Notes under the pieces: generated by a model
Databases searched by the model: none
The model's input: the letters and a program-made list of their open reading frames with translations, nothing else
What the model was told of the DNA's origin: nothing
Translations under genes and position numbers: made by a program
Part shown: one piece after another, positions 1 through 6,218 of the stretch
Numbering within the stretch: position 1 is the stretch's first letter
Layout: every line of letters begins with the position of its first letter
Source: Thermoanaerobacterales bacterium
GTDB lineage: Bacteria > Actinomycetota > Acidimicrobiia > Acidimicrobiales > JACDCH01
DNA length: 8,902 bases
Assembly (NCBI GenBank): GCA_017577565.1
Contig: PKRH01000130.1
Coordinates: 1-8,902, forward strand
Direction: 5' to 3'

Positions 1-1
1 C

Positions 2-1066
2 CTGGCCGCGGTGGCCGACGCCGGCCTGACGCTCGACGACGTCGACGGGCTCTCCACCTACCCGGGCGACGCGCCCCTGGGCATGAGCGAGGGCGGGGTG
101 TCGGCCGTCGAGCGGGCGCTGCGCATCCGCCCGACGTGGATCAACGGCGGCTTCGACCTGCCGGGCCAGGGCGGCGCCGTGGTGGCGGCGATGATGGCCG
201 TGGCCAGCGGCCTGTGCCGGCACGTGCTGTGCTTCCGCACGGTGTGGGAGTCGACCCACGCCACGCTTGGGCTGGGGTCCCGGCCCGGGCGGGTCTCGGG
301 CGACCAGCAGTGGCGCCTGCCCTACGGCGCGGCGTCGGCCGCCAACTGGATCGGCATGCACGCCAACCACTACCTGCACCGCTACGGCGCCACCCGCGAG
401 GTGCTGGGGTGGATCGCCGTCAACGGCCGGGCCAACGCGGCCCGCAACCCGGCGGCCATCTACCGCGAGCCGATGACCATGGACGACTACATGTCGGCCC
501 GGCCGATCAGCTCGCCGTTCGGCCTCTACGACTGCGACGTGCCCTGCGACGGCGCCGTCGCCGTCGTCGTGTCGGACGCCGCGGTCGCCCGCGACCTGCC
601 CCGACCGGCGGTGCGCATCGAGGCCGTCGGCACCCAGGTCGTCGAGCCGGTGTCGTGGGACCAGGGGACGCTGACCCACGAGCCCCAGGTGCTGGGCCAG
701 GCGGCCCACCTGTGGAGCCGCACGACCCTGACGCCGGCCGACGTCGACGTCGCCCTGCTCTACGACGGGTTCACCTTCAACGCCATCTCCTGGCTGGAGG
801 GCCTGGGGTTCTGCGGGCTCGGCGAGGCCAAGGACTGGCTCGACGGGGGCCGGCGGATCGCGCTCGGCGGCGAGCTGCCGCTGAACCCGCACGGGGGCCA
901 GCTGTCGGAGGGCCGCCTGCACGGTTTCGGCTTCATCTACGAGGCGGTGGTGCAGCTGCGGGGCGACGCGGGGGAGCGCCAGGTGCCCGGCGCCCGCACC
1001 GCGGTCGTCTCCACCGGTGGCGGCACGCCCTCGGGCGTGTTCCTGCTGCGGCGCGACGGCGCCTGA
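2..1066 (+). CDS. Thiolase / SCP-x (lipid-transfer type) family protein, 5' truncated
   Basis: The reading frame is open to the left edge, so the N-terminus, probably a few tens of residues, is missing. The GTG at 11 is not a credible start, because the visible text DAGLTLDDVDGL is the usual first-helix region of thiolase-like proteins. The C-terminal half carries LLYDGFT (Tyr codon 761-763), LNPHGGQLSEG and GRLHGFGFIYEAVVQLRG (His codon 920-922), ending in VVSTGGGTPSG. These are hallmarks of the non-decarboxylating thiolase/SCP-x branch. The segment where classical thiolases have the acyl-accepting Cys (C-x-S-G) reads LPGQGGAVVAA, with no Cys. This suggests a Ltp2-like aldolase or another acyl-CoA C-C lyase rather than a true Claisen thiolase. 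Family members often pair with a DUF35 OB-fold/zinc-ribbon protein, which is not visible here. Family assignment is firm; substrate is unknown. Confidence 0.88.
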   Translation: MAAVADAGLTLDDVDGLSTYPGDAPLGMSEGGVSAVERALRIRPTWINGGFDLPGQGGAVVAAMMAVASGLCRHVLCFRTVWESTHATLGLGSRPGRVSGDQQWRLPYGAASAANWIGMHANHYLHRYGATREVLGWIAVNGRANAARNPAAIYREPMTMDDYMSARPISSPFGLYDCDVPCDGAVAVVVSDAAVARDLPRPAVRIEAVGTQVVEPVSWDQGTLTHEPQVLGQAAHLWSRTTLTPADVDVALLYDGFTFNAISWLEGLGFCGLGEAKDWLDGGRRIALGGELPLNPHGGQLSEGRLHGFGFIYEAVVQLRGDAGERQVPGARTAVVSTGGGTPSGVFLLRRDGA

Positions 1067-1080
1067 CCCGCTGCGGCGGG
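1067..1080. terminator. Short GC hairpin between convergent genes
   Basis: Directly after the thiolase stop codon, CCCGC and GCGGG form a perfect 5-bp stem around the loop TGCG. There is no T tract. It could act as a weak bidirectional terminator in the 26-bp convergent gap, but such stems arise easily by chance in DNA this GC-rich. Confidence 0.3.
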
Positions 1081-1092
1081 CGAGGCGGCCGG

Positions 1093-1617
1093 TCAGCGGC
1101 GGGCGCCGTCGGCGGGCACCGCGGGCGCGTGCGGGTCGCCGGCGCGGCGGCGGAACCGGCCCAGCAGCTCGACCAGCCGGGCCAGCTCGTCTCCCTCGAG
1201 CGGGACGCCGAAGCGCTGGGCGGTGACCGCCTCGGTGGCCTCGGCGGCCAGGCGGCGCCCGGCGGGGGTGATGCGGGCGAGGGTGCCCCGGCGGTCGTCG
1301 GGGTTGGGCTCGCGGGCGACGAGGCCCTGCTGCTCGAGCTTGTCGACGAGCTTGGTGATGCCGGTGGGGTGGACCATCAGCCGCTCGCCCATCTTCGTGA
1401 TGGGCAGGGCGCCGGTGCGGGAGAAGCAGAGCAGCATCAGCACCTCGTAGCGGGCGAAGGTGAGCTGGAACGGTCGCAGCGTCCGCTCGACGGCGGCGGA
1501 CACCAGCTGCTGCACCCGGATGATCGAGGTGGCGGCGACCATGGCCTCGGGCTCGGCGAGGTCGTGGCGCTCCCACTGGCGCCGGGCCTCGTCGAGCGGG
1601 TCGAACGTCGGGTCCAC
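1093..1617 (-). CDS. MarR-family transcriptional regulator
   Basis: A 174-residue winged helix-turn-helix protein. The N-terminal dimerisation helices (about 25-50) lead into the core FARYEVLMLLCFSRTGALPI, then the recognition helix around HPTGITKLVDKLE (83-95) and the wing PNPDDRRGTLARITPAG with the conserved DDRRG (107-111). A C-terminal dimerisation helix follows (about 122-157), then a short Ala/Pro tail. The GTG start was chosen because a TAGGGT -10 element on this strand lies 6 nt upstream, implying a leaderless mRNA. The gene is divergent from icmF, with an imperfect palindrome in the shared gap, so it most likely represses itself and icmF. MarR proteins often respond to small ligands; an acyl-CoA or free acid linked to the IcmF pathway is an inference. 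It is convergent with the thiolase gene. Confidence 0.92.
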   Translation of the reverse strand: MDPTFDPLDEARRQWERHDLAEPEAMVAATSIIRVQQLVSAAVERTLRPFQLTFARYEVLMLLCFSRTGALPITKMGERLMVHPTGITKLVDKLEQQGLVAREPNPDDRRGTLARITPAGRRLAAEATEAVTAQRFGVPLEGDELARLVELLGRFRRRAGDPHAPAVPADGARR

Positions 1618-1629
1618 GCCCCGACCCTA
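1618..1629 (-). promoter_or_regulatory. Predicted leaderless promoter of the marR gene (-10 element)
   Basis: Read on the minus strand, TAGGGT (1629-1624) fits the actinobacterial TAnnnT -10 consensus. It is separated by 6 nt from the GTG start at 1617, which places the transcription start on the G of GTG. No good -35 hexamer is seen; the position 17-18 bp upstream falls inside the palindrome at 1647-1666. Confidence 0.5.
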
Positions 1630-1639
1630 CCCCGGTCCG

Positions 1640-1675
1640 TCGACAGTTACCTGAGCGGTCAGATAGTGTGCGCTC
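1640..1675 (+). promoter_or_regulatory. Predicted leaderless promoter of icmF
   Basis: TCGACA (1640-1645, five of six matches to TTGACA) is followed after 18 bp by TAGTGT (1664-1669, TAnnnT). Exactly 6 nt then separate the -10 hexamer from the ATG at 1676. The predicted transcription start is therefore the A of the ATG, giving a leaderless mRNA. This agrees with the absence of any Shine-Dalgarno sequence upstream of the ATG. The operator-like palindrome sits between and partly on these elements. Confidence 0.6.
1647..1666. promoter_or_regulatory. Imperfect 20-bp palindrome, probable MarR operator
   Basis: The arms TTACCTGA and TCAGATAG are separated by GCGG (arms 1647-1654 and 1659-1666). 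Six of eight arm positions are symmetric, with the inner CTGA/TCAG perfect. Size, spacing and position between divergent genes are typical of MarR-family operators. The site overlaps the spacer and -10 of the icmF promoter and the expected -35 region of the marR promoter, so one bound dimer could block both. Ownership by the adjacent MarR protein is inferred from position. Confidence 0.6.
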
Positions 1676-4600
1676 ATGGACTCGGCGGAGCTGCACCGGC
1701 CGCACCACCCCGTCCGGGTGGTCACCGCGGCCAGCCTCTTCGACGGCCACGACGCGTCGATCAACATCATGCGGCGCCTACTCCAGGCCCAGGGCGCCGA
1801 GGTCATCCACCTGGGCCACGACCGCTCGGTCGACGAGGTCGTCCGGGCCGCCCTCGACGAGGACGCCGCCGCGGTGGCGATCAGCAGCTACCAGGGCGGG
1901 CACGTCGAGTACTTCACCTACCTGGTCCAGCGCCTGGCCGAGGAGGGCATCGGCCACGTCCGCGTCTACGGGGGCGGCGGGGGCGTCATCGTCCCCGCCG
2001 AGATCGACGCTCTGGCGAAGGTCGGGGTGCGGATCTTCTCGCCCGCGGACGGCCAGCGCCTCGGGCTCGACGCCATGGTCAACACCATCGTGCGCGAGTG
2101 CGACGTCCCGCCACGGGCCCCCGAGTCGGTCGACGACCTCCCCGGCGGCTCGCGCCGGACGCTGGCCGCCGTGCTCACCGCCGTCGAGAACGGGATCCTC
2201 CCCGACCCGCTCGCCGAGCGGCTCGACGCGCTGGCCGCCGGCCGGCAGGCCCCGGTGCTCGGCATCACCGGCACGGGCGGGTCGGGCAAGTCGTCCCTCA
2301 CCGACGAGCTCGTCCTGCGGCTGCGGCGCGACCAGGAGGACAAGCTGCGGGTCGCCGTGCTGGCCGTCGACCCCAACCGGCGGCGCTCGGGCGGCGCCCT
2401 GCTCGGCGACCGCATCCGCATGAACAGCATCGGCACCGACCAGGTCTACTTCCGCTCGATCGGCACCCGGTCCTCGGCCTCCGAGCTGCCGCCGTCCGTG
2501 CCCCGCATGGTCACCGCCTGCCGGGCCGCCGGCTACGACCTGGTGATCGTCGAGACGCCCGGCATCGGGCAGGGCGACTCGGCGGTCGTCGACCTGGCCG
2601 ACGTCTCCCTCTACGTCATGACCCCCGAGTACGGCGCCGCCTCCCAGCTCGAGAAGATCGACATGCTCGAGCTGGCCGACGTCGTGGCCATCAACAAGTT
2701 CGACCGCCGGGGGGCCGAGGACGCGCTGCGCGACGTCCGCCGCCAGGTCGGCCGCCACCGGGGCCGGCGCGACCGGCTGGAGGAGCTGCCGGTCTTCGGC
2801 ACGGTCGCCTCCCGCTTCAACGACGACGGGGTCACGGCCCTCTACCACGAGCTGCGCGACCGCCTCGCCGCCGCCGGCCTGCGGGTGGGGGAGGGGACGC
2901 TGCCCCGCGTCGACACCCGCACCTCGACCGGGGTGTCGGTCCTCGTCCCGCCGGCGCGGGAGCGCTACCTCGCCGAGATCGCCGAGACCGTCCGGGCCTA
3001 CCACGCCACCACCCGCGACCAGGCCGAGGCCGTCCGAGCCGTCGACCAGCTCGAGGCCGCCGCCGAGCGGCTGGCCGCCGCCGGCCGGCCCACCGACGAC
3101 GTCGAGGCGCTGCTCGCCGAGGCCCGCGCCCGGGTCAGCGACGAGACCCGAGCCCTGCTCGCCACCTGGGAGGAGGACCGCGACCGCCTCTCCGGCCCCG
3201 ACCGCCCGGCCCGCGAGTCGCTGGCCGGCACCCTCGTGCCCCGGGTGGCGCTGCCCCGCTTCGAGGACCGGGGCGAGCTGGTGCGGTTCCTGCGGTCGGA
3301 GAACCTGCCGGGGCGGTTCCCCTTCACCGCCGGCGTGTTCCCCACCAAGCGGGACGACGAGGACCCCACCCGGATGTTCGCCGGCGAGGGCGGGCCCGCC
3401 CGCACCAACGCCCGGTTCCACCTCCTGGCCGACGGCCAGCCGGCCACCCGGCTGTCGACCGCCTTCGACTCGGTCACGCTCTACGGCGCCGACCCCGACG
3501 AGCGGCCCGACATCTACGGGAAGATCGGCACCTCGGGCGTCTCGGTGGCGACGCTCGACGACATGAAGCTCCTGTTCGACGGCTTCGACCTCGTCGACCC
3601 GTCGACGTCGGTGTCGATGACGATCAACGGCCCGGCGCCGGCGGTGCTGGCCATGTTCCTCAACACCGCCATCGACCAGCACCCCGAGCTCGACCCCGCC
3701 GAGGTGCTGCGGCGGGTCCGGGGCACGGTGCAGGCCGACATCCTCAAGGAGGACCAGGGCCAGAACACCTGCATCTTCTCGATCGACTTCGCGCTGCGGA
3801 TGATGGCGGACGTCCAGGAGTGGTTCATCCGCCACCAGGTCCGCCGCTTCTACAGCGTGTCGATCTCCGGCTACCACATCGCCGAGGCCGGCGCGAACCC
3901 CATCACCCAGCTGGCCTTCACGCTGGCCAACGGCTTCACCTACGTCGAGGCCTACCTGGCCCGGGGCATGGACGTCGACGACTTCGCCCCCAACCTGTCG
4001 TTCTTCTTCTCCAACGGCATGGACCCGGAGTACACGGTGCTCGGGCGGGTCGCCCGGCGCATCTGGGCCGTCGCCATGCGCGACCGCTACGGGGCGAACG
4101 AGCGCAGCCAGAAGCTGAAGTACCACATCCAGACCTCGGGCCGGTCGCTGCACGCCCAGGAGATGGCGTTCAACGACATCCGCACGACGCTCCAGGCGCT
4201 GTGCGCGATCTACGACAACGCCAACAGCCTCCACACCAACGCCTACGACGAGGCGGTCACCACCCCGACCGACGAGTCGGTGCGGCGGGCGATGGCCATC
4301 CAGCTCGTCATCAACCGCGAGTGGGGCCTGGCCATGAACGACAACCCGCTGCAGGGATCGTTCATCGTCGAGGAGCTGACCGAGCTGGTCGAGGAGGCGG
4401 TGCTCGCCGAGCTGGAGCGCCTCAGCGACCGGGGCGGCGTGCTCGGCGCCATGGAGACCGGCTACCAGCGGGGCCGGATCCAGGACGAGTCGCTGCTCTA
4501 CGAGCAGCGCAAGCACGACGGCTCGCTGCCGATCATCGGCGTCAACACCTTCCTGCCGCCCGAGGGCGTCACCGTGCCCGACACGCTGGAGCTGCGGCGG

Positions 4601-4819
4601 GCGACCGAGGAGGAGAAGCAGGAGCAGATCCGTCGGCTGCGCGACTTCAAGGCCCGGCACGCGGGGTGCCGGGACGAGGCGCTCGCCCGGCTGCAGGCGG
4701 CCGCGGTCGAGGGCGGCAACACCTTCGACGCCCTCATGCACGCCGTGCGCCACTGCACGCTGGGCGAGATCACCAACGCCCTCTACGAGGTCGGCGGGCG
4801 CTACCGGCGGTCCATGTGA
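1676..4819 (+). CDS. icmF: IcmF: fused isobutyryl-CoA mutase with G-protein chaperone
   Basis: This 1047-residue fusion interconverts isobutyryl-CoA and n-butyryl-CoA using adenosylcobalamin; some members also act on pivalyl- or isovaleryl-CoA. The B12 domain (about 12-140) has SLFDGHDASIN, with His25 as probable lower cobalt ligand, and the glycine stretch VYGGGGGVIVP. The MeaB-like G domain (about 160-410) has P-loop GTGGSGKSS (199-207), VDP (231-233), GDRIRM (244-249), ETPGIGQ (293-299) and NKFD (340-343). A helical linker leads to the mutase TIM barrel (about 525-1047). F568 in RMFAGEG and Q696 in GQNT occupy the positions of Tyr89 and Arg207 of methylmalonyl-CoA mutase, the signature of isobutyryl-CoA mutases. 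Y733-H734 in SGYH match the conserved active-site Tyr-His pair. All domains look intact, and length is close to the family norm. The gene is divergent from a MarR gene. Substrate preference within the family remains open. Confidence 0.95.
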   Translation: MDSAELHRPHHPVRVVTAASLFDGHDASINIMRRLLQAQGAEVIHLGHDRSVDEVVRAALDEDAAAVAISSYQGGHVEYFTYLVQRLAEEGIGHVRVYGGGGGVIVPAEIDALAKVGVRIFSPADGQRLGLDAMVNTIVRECDVPPRAPESVDDLPGGSRRTLAAVLTAVENGILPDPLAERLDALAAGRQAPVLGITGTGGSGKSSLTDELVLRLRRDQEDKLRVAVLAVDPNRRRSGGALLGDRIRMNSIGTDQVYFRSIGTRSSASELPPSVPRMVTACRAAGYDLVIVETPGIGQGDSAVVDLADVSLYVMTPEYGAASQLEKIDMLELADVVAINKFDRRGAEDALRDVRRQVGRHRGRRDRLEELPVFGTVASRFNDDGVTALYHELRDRLAAAGLRVGEGTLPRVDTRTSTGVSVLVPPARERYLAEIAETVRAYHATTRDQAEAVRAVDQLEAAAERLAAAGRPTDDVEALLAEARARVSDETRALLATWEEDRDRLSGPDRPARESLAGTLVPRVALPRFEDRGELVRFLRSENLPGRFPFTAGVFPTKRDDEDPTRMFAGEGGPARTNARFHLLADGQPATRLSTAFDSVTLYGADPDERPDIYGKIGTSGVSVATLDDMKLLFDGFDLVDPSTSVSMTINGPAPAVLAMFLNTAIDQHPELDPAEVLRRVRGTVQADILKEDQGQNTCIFSIDFALRMMADVQEWFIRHQVRRFYSVSISGYHIAEAGANPITQLAFTLANGFTYVEAYLARGMDVDDFAPNLSFFFSNGMDPEYTVLGRVARRIWAVAMRDRYGANERSQKLKYHIQTSGRSLHAQEMAFNDIRTTLQALCAIYDNANSLHTNAYDEAVTTPTDESVRRAMAIQLVINREWGLAMNDNPLQGSFIVEELTELVEEAVLAELERLSDRGGVLGAMETGYQRGRIQDESLLYEQRKHDGSLPIIGVNTFLPPEGVTVPDTLELRRATEEEKQEQIRRLRDFKARHAGCRDEALARLQAAAVEGGNTFDALMHAVRHCTLGEITNALYEVGGRYRRSM

Positions 4820-4853
4820 CGGCCGACCGCGGCGCCGGCGCCCCGGCCCGGCC

Positions 4854-5480
4854 ATGCTGGGGGCCGTGGGCCTCTACACCGACCGGATCCTGCCCCGGCT
4901 GACCGACCTCGCCCTCCGGGGCCCGGAGATCGACCGGCTGCGGGCCCGCGCCGCGTCCGGGCTGGCGGGCGAGGTGCTGGAGATCGGGTTCGGCGGTGGG
5001 CCCAACCTGCCCCACTACCCGCCGGCGGTGACCCGGGTGCTGGCGGTCGAGCCGTCGCCCGGCGCGCGGCGCCTGGCGGCGCGGCGCATCGCCGCCGCCC
5101 GGGTGCCGGTCGAGCTGGTCGGGCTGGTGGGCGAGGAGCTGCCGCTGCCCGACGCCAGCGTCGACCACGTGCTGTCGACCTGGACGATGTGCACCATCCC
5201 CGACGTCGACCGGGCCCTGGCCGAGGTCGTCCGGGTGCTGCGGCCCGGCGGGACGCTGCGGTTCCTCGAGCACGGCCGGTCGCCGGACCCCGCCGTCGCC
5301 CGGTGGCAGGACAGGCTCACGCCGATCCAGCGCCGGGTCGCCGGCGGCTGCCACCTGAACCGGCGGATCGACGAGATCGTCCGGCGGTCCGGGCTCCGCG
5401 TCGAGCAGCTCGACAACTTCCACATCCGGGTGCCGCGGCCGTTCGGCTACATGTACGAGGGCGTCGCCACCCGGGTGTAG
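4854..5480 (+). CDS. Class I SAM-dependent methyltransferase, METTL7/UbiE-like
   Basis: A 208-residue Rossmann-fold methyltransferase. Motif I is VLEIGFGGGPN (41-51). The acidic residue at the end of strand 2 is E66 in VLAVEPS, followed by LPLPDASVDHVLSTWTMCTI (96-115) and the motif III region LRPGGTLRFLEHG (129-141). The C-terminal part (LTPIQRRVAGGCHLNRRID, then VPRPFGYMYEGVA) resembles the bacterial and eukaryotic METTL7-type branch, whose human members methylate small thiols. The substrate here cannot be read from sequence. There is no transmembrane segment. The ATG at 4854 lacks a clear ribosome-binding site. The in-frame GTG at 4866 is preceded by a G-rich stretch and gives the family-typical N-terminus MGLYTDRILPRL, so it is a real alternative. 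The gene starts 34 bp after icmF on the same strand and may be co-transcribed, but no functional link is evident. Confidence 0.87.
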   Translation: MLGAVGLYTDRILPRLTDLALRGPEIDRLRARAASGLAGEVLEIGFGGGPNLPHYPPAVTRVLAVEPSPGARRLAARRIAAARVPVELVGLVGEELPLPDASVDHVLSTWTMCTIPDVDRALAEVVRVLRPGGTLRFLEHGRSPDPAVARWQDRLTPIQRRVAGGCHLNRRIDEIVRRSGLRVEQLDNFHIRVPRPFGYMYEGVATRV

Positions 5481-5487
5481 GCGGGCG

Positions 5488-5522
5488 TTGTGCCCGGCCC
5501 GCGCCTGGCGTACCGTCGCCCT
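5488..5522 (+). promoter_or_regulatory. Predicted leaderless promoter of the SVLSIGSAG-repeat gene
   Basis: TTGTGC (5488-5493) and TACCGT (5511-5516, TAnnnT) are separated by 17 bp. The -10 hexamer is again exactly 6 nt before a GTG (5523), so the predicted transcription start is the start codon itself. This decides the start of the downstream gene against the earlier in-frame GTG at 5490, which would lie within the -35 element. Confidence 0.55.
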
Positions 5523-5969
5523 GTGCGTGAGGTGGTGGCGCCGTCCCGGGTGCGCCGGGTCGCCGACGAGAGGACCGCCGCGCTCGCGCTGCGCCGGGTG
5601 GCGCGGGAGGTGCGCCGCCGGCGGTCGGCGGCGCGGGGCGCGTCGACCTCGTCGATCGGCTCCATCGCGTCGGTGCTGTCCGTCGGCTCGATCGGATCGG
5701 TGCTGTCGATCGGCTCCGCCGGGTCCCTCCTGTCGATCGGCTCGGCGGGGTCGGTGCTGTCGATCGGCTCGGCCGGCTCGGTCCTGTCGATCGGCTCGGC
5801 GGGGTCGGTGCTGTCGATCGGGTCGTCCGGCGGCGTCCTGTCCCACGGGGACGGTGACCAGGGGCGACGGGCCCGGGCCGGCCTCGACGGGGTCCGGACG
5901 GTGGGCCCGCGCACGGCCGGCGCGCTGCTGGCGATCCTCGCCCTCGCGCACGCCGCCGTCCGGCGCTGA
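5523..5969 (+). CDS. Unrecognised small protein with SVLSIGSAG nonapeptide repeats
   Basis: Predicted product of 148 residues; I cannot assign a function. Residues 1-40 are basic, with an arginine cluster (RRVAREVRRRRS, about 24-35). Residues 41-103 are seven head-to-tail 9-residue units with consensus S-V-L-S-I-G-S-A-G; an eighth degenerate unit (GVLSHGDGD) breaks the pattern. A linker follows, then a hydrophobic C-terminal helix (TAGALLAILALAHAAVRR, about 131-148) that may be membrane-associated. Nearly all differences among the central DNA repeats are at third codon positions of this frame and are synonymous. In the opposite strand they would change residues, so the plus strand is the coding one. 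I have the impression that similar Ser/Gly/Ile/Leu repeats occur in other high-GC actinobacterial hypothetical proteins. A compact beta-solenoid or glycine-zipper structure is a guess. The start is set by the leaderless promoter; GTG 5490 would add 11 residues. Confidence 0.75.
   Translation: MREVVAPSRVRRVADERTAALALRRVAREVRRRRSAARGASTSSIGSIASVLSVGSIGSVLSIGSAGSLLSIGSAGSVLSIGSAGSVLSIGSAGSVLSIGSSGGVLSHGDGDQGRRARAGLDGVRTVGPRTAGALLAILALAHAAVRR
5643..5831 (+). repeat. 27-bp in-frame tandem repeat, seven units
   Basis: Seven adjacent 27-bp units encode the nonapeptide repeat. Units 3 to 7 (5697-5831) are nearly identical, differing chiefly at wobble bases; units 1 and 2 are more diverged. Most units contain TCGATCGG. 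The array has no spacers and lies wholly inside a gene, so it is a coding minisatellite rather than a CRISPR. Copy number may vary between strains or be compressed in assembly. Confidence 0.9.
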
Positions 5970-5975
5970 CGCCGC

Positions 5976-6000
5976 CGCGGCCGCCCTCGGCGGGGCCGCG
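5976..6000 (+). terminator. GC-rich hairpin after the repeat-protein gene
   Basis: CGCGGCCGCC (5976-5985) pairs with GGCGG and CCGCG (5989-5993 and 5996-6000). This gives a 10-bp stem with a 2-nt bulge and a CTC loop. It begins 6 bases after the stop codon at 5969. There is no T tract, which is common for actinobacterial terminators. It would separate the repeat-protein gene from the gas-vesicle operon. Confidence 0.5.
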
Positions 6001-6203
6001 CGTTGCTCGCCGTCGCCGACCGTTCATTTGCTGACGCGAACGCCGGCCATTCATCCAATTCGCGGTGGCGTCATGACGCTCCGTGCGTCCGCACATTTTG
6101 TGCTTCCGGGCTCGTTTACATCTCCGTTCACCGGGAAACCAAACCGCCGTCACGACGCACGGTCGACGTGCCACCGGCGCACCCGACCGGGTGGCGCGCA
6201 CGA
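6001..6203 (+). promoter_or_regulatory. Lower-GC promoter region of the gas-vesicle operon
   Basis: This is the only stretch in the window with visibly relaxed GC content, richest in A/T between about 6021 and 6145. I see no convincing gene in it. It carries short A/T clusters (GTTCATTTG, CATTCATCCAATTCG), a perfect dyad at 6091-6103, and GTTT (6114-6117) followed after 15 bp by GGGAAA (6133-6138). The last pair is a partial match to the GTTT-N14-16-GGGTAT/C promoter of the SigB/SigF stress sigma factors. No good housekeeping promoter could be picked. It probably drives the downstream five-gene operon; the exact start site is undetermined. Confidence 0.5.
6091..6103. promoter_or_regulatory. 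Perfect GCACA-TTT-TGTGC dyad, possible operator
   Basis: Perfect 5-bp inverted repeat with a 3-nt centre, in the A/T-richer gap about 116 bp upstream of the first gas-vesicle gene. It could be a regulator site or a small hairpin. I cannot match it to a known regulator. Confidence 0.35.
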
Positions 6204-6218
6204 GGGAGGAACCCGACG

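Noticed and set aside
4820..4853. GC palindrome (GGCGCCGGCGCC) between icmF and the methyltransferase gene as a terminator or operator
   Set aside because: Short self-complementary G/C strings are expected by chance at this base composition, and there is no T tract or promoter context.
1778..4855. Minus-strand open frame of over 1000 codons opposite icmF
   Set aside because: Composition is Gly/Val/Asp/Arg-biased with no recognisable motif. The opposite strand encodes IcmF with all catalytic motifs intact.
136..4902. Very long plus-strand open frame (over 1500 codons) overlapping the thiolase, marR and icmF genes
   Set aside because: Its translation is Arg/Pro/Ala/Gly without domains. It is a GC-driven shadow of genes with clear motifs in other frames.
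5643..5831. CRISPR-like array
   Set aside because: The 27-bp units are directly adjacent with no unique spacers, and the period is a multiple of three inside an open reading frame.
5447..6058. Minus-strand frame with EPIDSTDPA-like acidic repeats opposite the SVLSIGSAG gene
   Set aside because: Base differences between repeat units change residues in this frame (S/R, T/R, D/E) but are mostly synonymous in the plus frame. The plus frame also has a fitting promoter.
6003..6218. N-terminal extension of the SRPBCC protein by 72 codons
   Set aside because: The upstream frame lies in lower-GC non-coding sequence. A strong ribosome-binding site sits 8 nt before the ATG at 6219.
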